This document shows positions 63,172 through 64,000 of a DNA stretch of 64,000 nucleotides, piece by piece. The notes under the pieces were generated by a model. The model did no database searches. It was not told the DNA's origin and saw only the letters and a list, made by a program, of their open reading frames with translations. Origin of the DNA: Paracoccus jeotgali (GTDB lineage: Bacteria > Pseudomonadota > Alphaproteobacteria > Rhodobacterales > Rhodobacteraceae); assembly GCF_002865605.1 (NCBI RefSeq), contig NZ_CP025583.1, positions 972,501 to 1,036,500 on the forward strand. Direction: 5' to 3'. Numbering within the stretch: position 1 is the stretch's first letter; each line of letters starts with the position of its first letter. The position numbers were made by a program, and so were the translations under genes.

Positions 63172-64000
63172 TGCAGGACCTGATCGCGGCGGTCGCCAAG
63201 CGCCGTTTCGTGGTGCTGGGGCGTGCGGGTATGGACCTGTTCGCCGATCCGCCCGGCACCAAATCCGAAACTGCCGAGACCTTCCGTGCCGATCTGGGCG
63301 GGTCTTCGGCCAATATCTGCGTCGGGCTGGTCAAGCTGGGTTGCGAGGCCGCACTCGTCACCTCGGTCTCGGATGACGCGGTGGGCCGCTTCGCGACCAA
63401 CAGGCTGTCCCATTACGGCGTCGACACGCGTTATCTGCGGGTGCTGGGCGGCGAATATCGCCTGTCGCTCGCGGTCTATGAAAGCTGCATCGAGAATTTC
63501 CAGAACGTCATCTATCGCAACAACGCCGTCGATTTCCAGATGACCAATGACGATGTTGACCGGGTCGATTACGCCGCCTATGGCGCCTTGATCACCGCCG
63601 GCACCGTCTTTGCCGCCGAGCCATCGCGCTCGGCCAGCTTTCGCGCCTTTGCCCGCGCCAGATCGGCAGGCCTGCCGGTCATCTTCGACATCGACTATCG
63701 CCCCTATTCTTGGGCCTCGGCCGACGAAGCCGCCCGCGTCCTGTCCCGCGCCGGTGCCGAAAGCGACATGATCGTGGGCAACGACGAAGAGTTCGGCTTC
63801 ATGGCCGGCGGGATCGACAAGGGGCTGGACAAAGCCCGCGAACTGGCTTCGCAGGGCAAGCTGGTCGTCTACAAGATGGGCGAGGCGGGGGCAGTGACCT
63901 TTTCCGGCGGGCAAGAGATCCGGACCGGGATCTATCCCGTCACCGCGCTGAAACCGAACGGCGCCGGCGACAGCTTTCTGGCGGGGATGCTCGCCAGCCT
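63171..64000 (+). CDS. iolC: 5-dehydro-2-deoxygluconokinase, 3' end outside the window
   Basis: PfkB-family kinase acting after IolD and IolB in inositol breakdown. 276 codons visible. RFVVLGRAGMDLFADPPGT and ADLGGSSANICVGLVKLG mark the substrate side. The catalytic anion-hole motif NGAGDSFLAGMLASL lies at the very end of the window, so about 50 or more residues are missing. AGGGGGG lies a few bases before the ATG, which overlaps the iolD stop (TGATG). Confidence 0.94.
   Translation, partial: MQDLIAAVAKRRFVVLGRAGMDLFADPPGTKSETAETFRADLGGSSANICVGLVKLGCEAALVTSVSDDAVGRFATNRLSHYGVDTRYLRVLGGEYRLSLAVYESCIENFQNVIYRNNAVDFQMTNDDVDRVDYAAYGALITAGTVFAAEPSRSASFRAFARARSAGLPVIFDIDYRPYSWASADEAARVLSRAGAESDMIVGNDEEFGFMAGGIDKGLDKARELASQGKLVVYKMGEAGAVTFSGGQEIRTGIYPVTALKPNGAGDSFLAGMLAS

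Noticed and set aside
1..64000. Mobile elements, CRISPR arrays, tRNA or rRNA genes
   Set aside because: No transposase, integrase, direct-repeat array, CCA-ending cloverleaf or rRNA stretch was seen on reading through. A tRNAscan or Infernal run would be needed to exclude small RNAs fully.

Overview
The window is a GC-rich (roughly two-thirds GC by eye) chromosomal stretch from an alphaproteobacterium of the Paracoccus/Rhodobacter type. Pointers to this are the short-form HisG with HisZ, the short ProRS, the aerobic phenylacetyl-CoA (paa) operon, the opgGHC set, a large NADP malic enzyme and strong GC3 codon use. No rRNA, tRNA, IS element, phage gene or CRISPR array was seen. The label Paracoccus-like is inference from gene content, not a measured assignment.

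Layout. 1-7.3 kb is housekeeping: the 3' end of an Ala/Glu/Arg-rich protein, rpsD with a structured leader, proS, hisG-hisZ-hisS (hisZ carries a frameshift) and slyX. 7.3-15.3 kb is a complete phenylacetate ring-epoxidation operon (thiolase, paaABCDE, an extra PaaA/PaaC-family protein, paaZ) behind a promoter with a TetR-type palindrome, closed by a strong terminator. 15.3-19.3 kb holds a Bax-inhibitor-1 family protein, a small XRE regulator, a histidinol-phosphatase-like IMPase and mgtE. 19.5-23.8 kb carries prpE, whose ribosome binding site lies in a long perfect hairpin, and maeB. 23.9-28.6 kb is a nucleoside catabolism and salvage operon (cdd-deoA-deoB-add-upp), followed by a SPOR-domain secreted protein.

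29.7-40.1 kb (minus strand) is the most unusual part. It encodes a PP2C phosphatase, a transmembrane Ser/Thr kinase, a small secreted protein, ExbB, two ExbD proteins and a TonB-like protein, with an autotransporter and a peptidoglycan-binding-like secreted protein upstream. The periplasmic parts of the kinase and of the TonB-like protein look homologous: both have a PC-x-LA and a QCP cysteine motif exactly 52 residues apart. One ExbD has the normal membrane aspartate and the other has asparagine at that place. Together they suggest an ion-driven envelope machine coupled to reversible Ser/Thr phosphorylation.

40.2-53.8 kb contains a DUF475 membrane protein, osmoregulated periplasmic glucan genes opgG-opgH-opgC, an HdeD-like protein, a phospholipase-D-family protein, a secreted amidohydrolase, a MscS channel (frameshifted near its C-terminus), a YetF-like protein and a membrane EEP-family hydrolase. 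53.9-64 kb is an inositol or related cyclitol/sugar catabolic region: a sugar ABC transporter, a LacI regulator, two Gfo/Idh/MocA dehydrogenases, an IolE-like TIM barrel protein, iolD and the start of iolC. Two identical perfect 16-bp palindromes mark the LacI regulon promoters.
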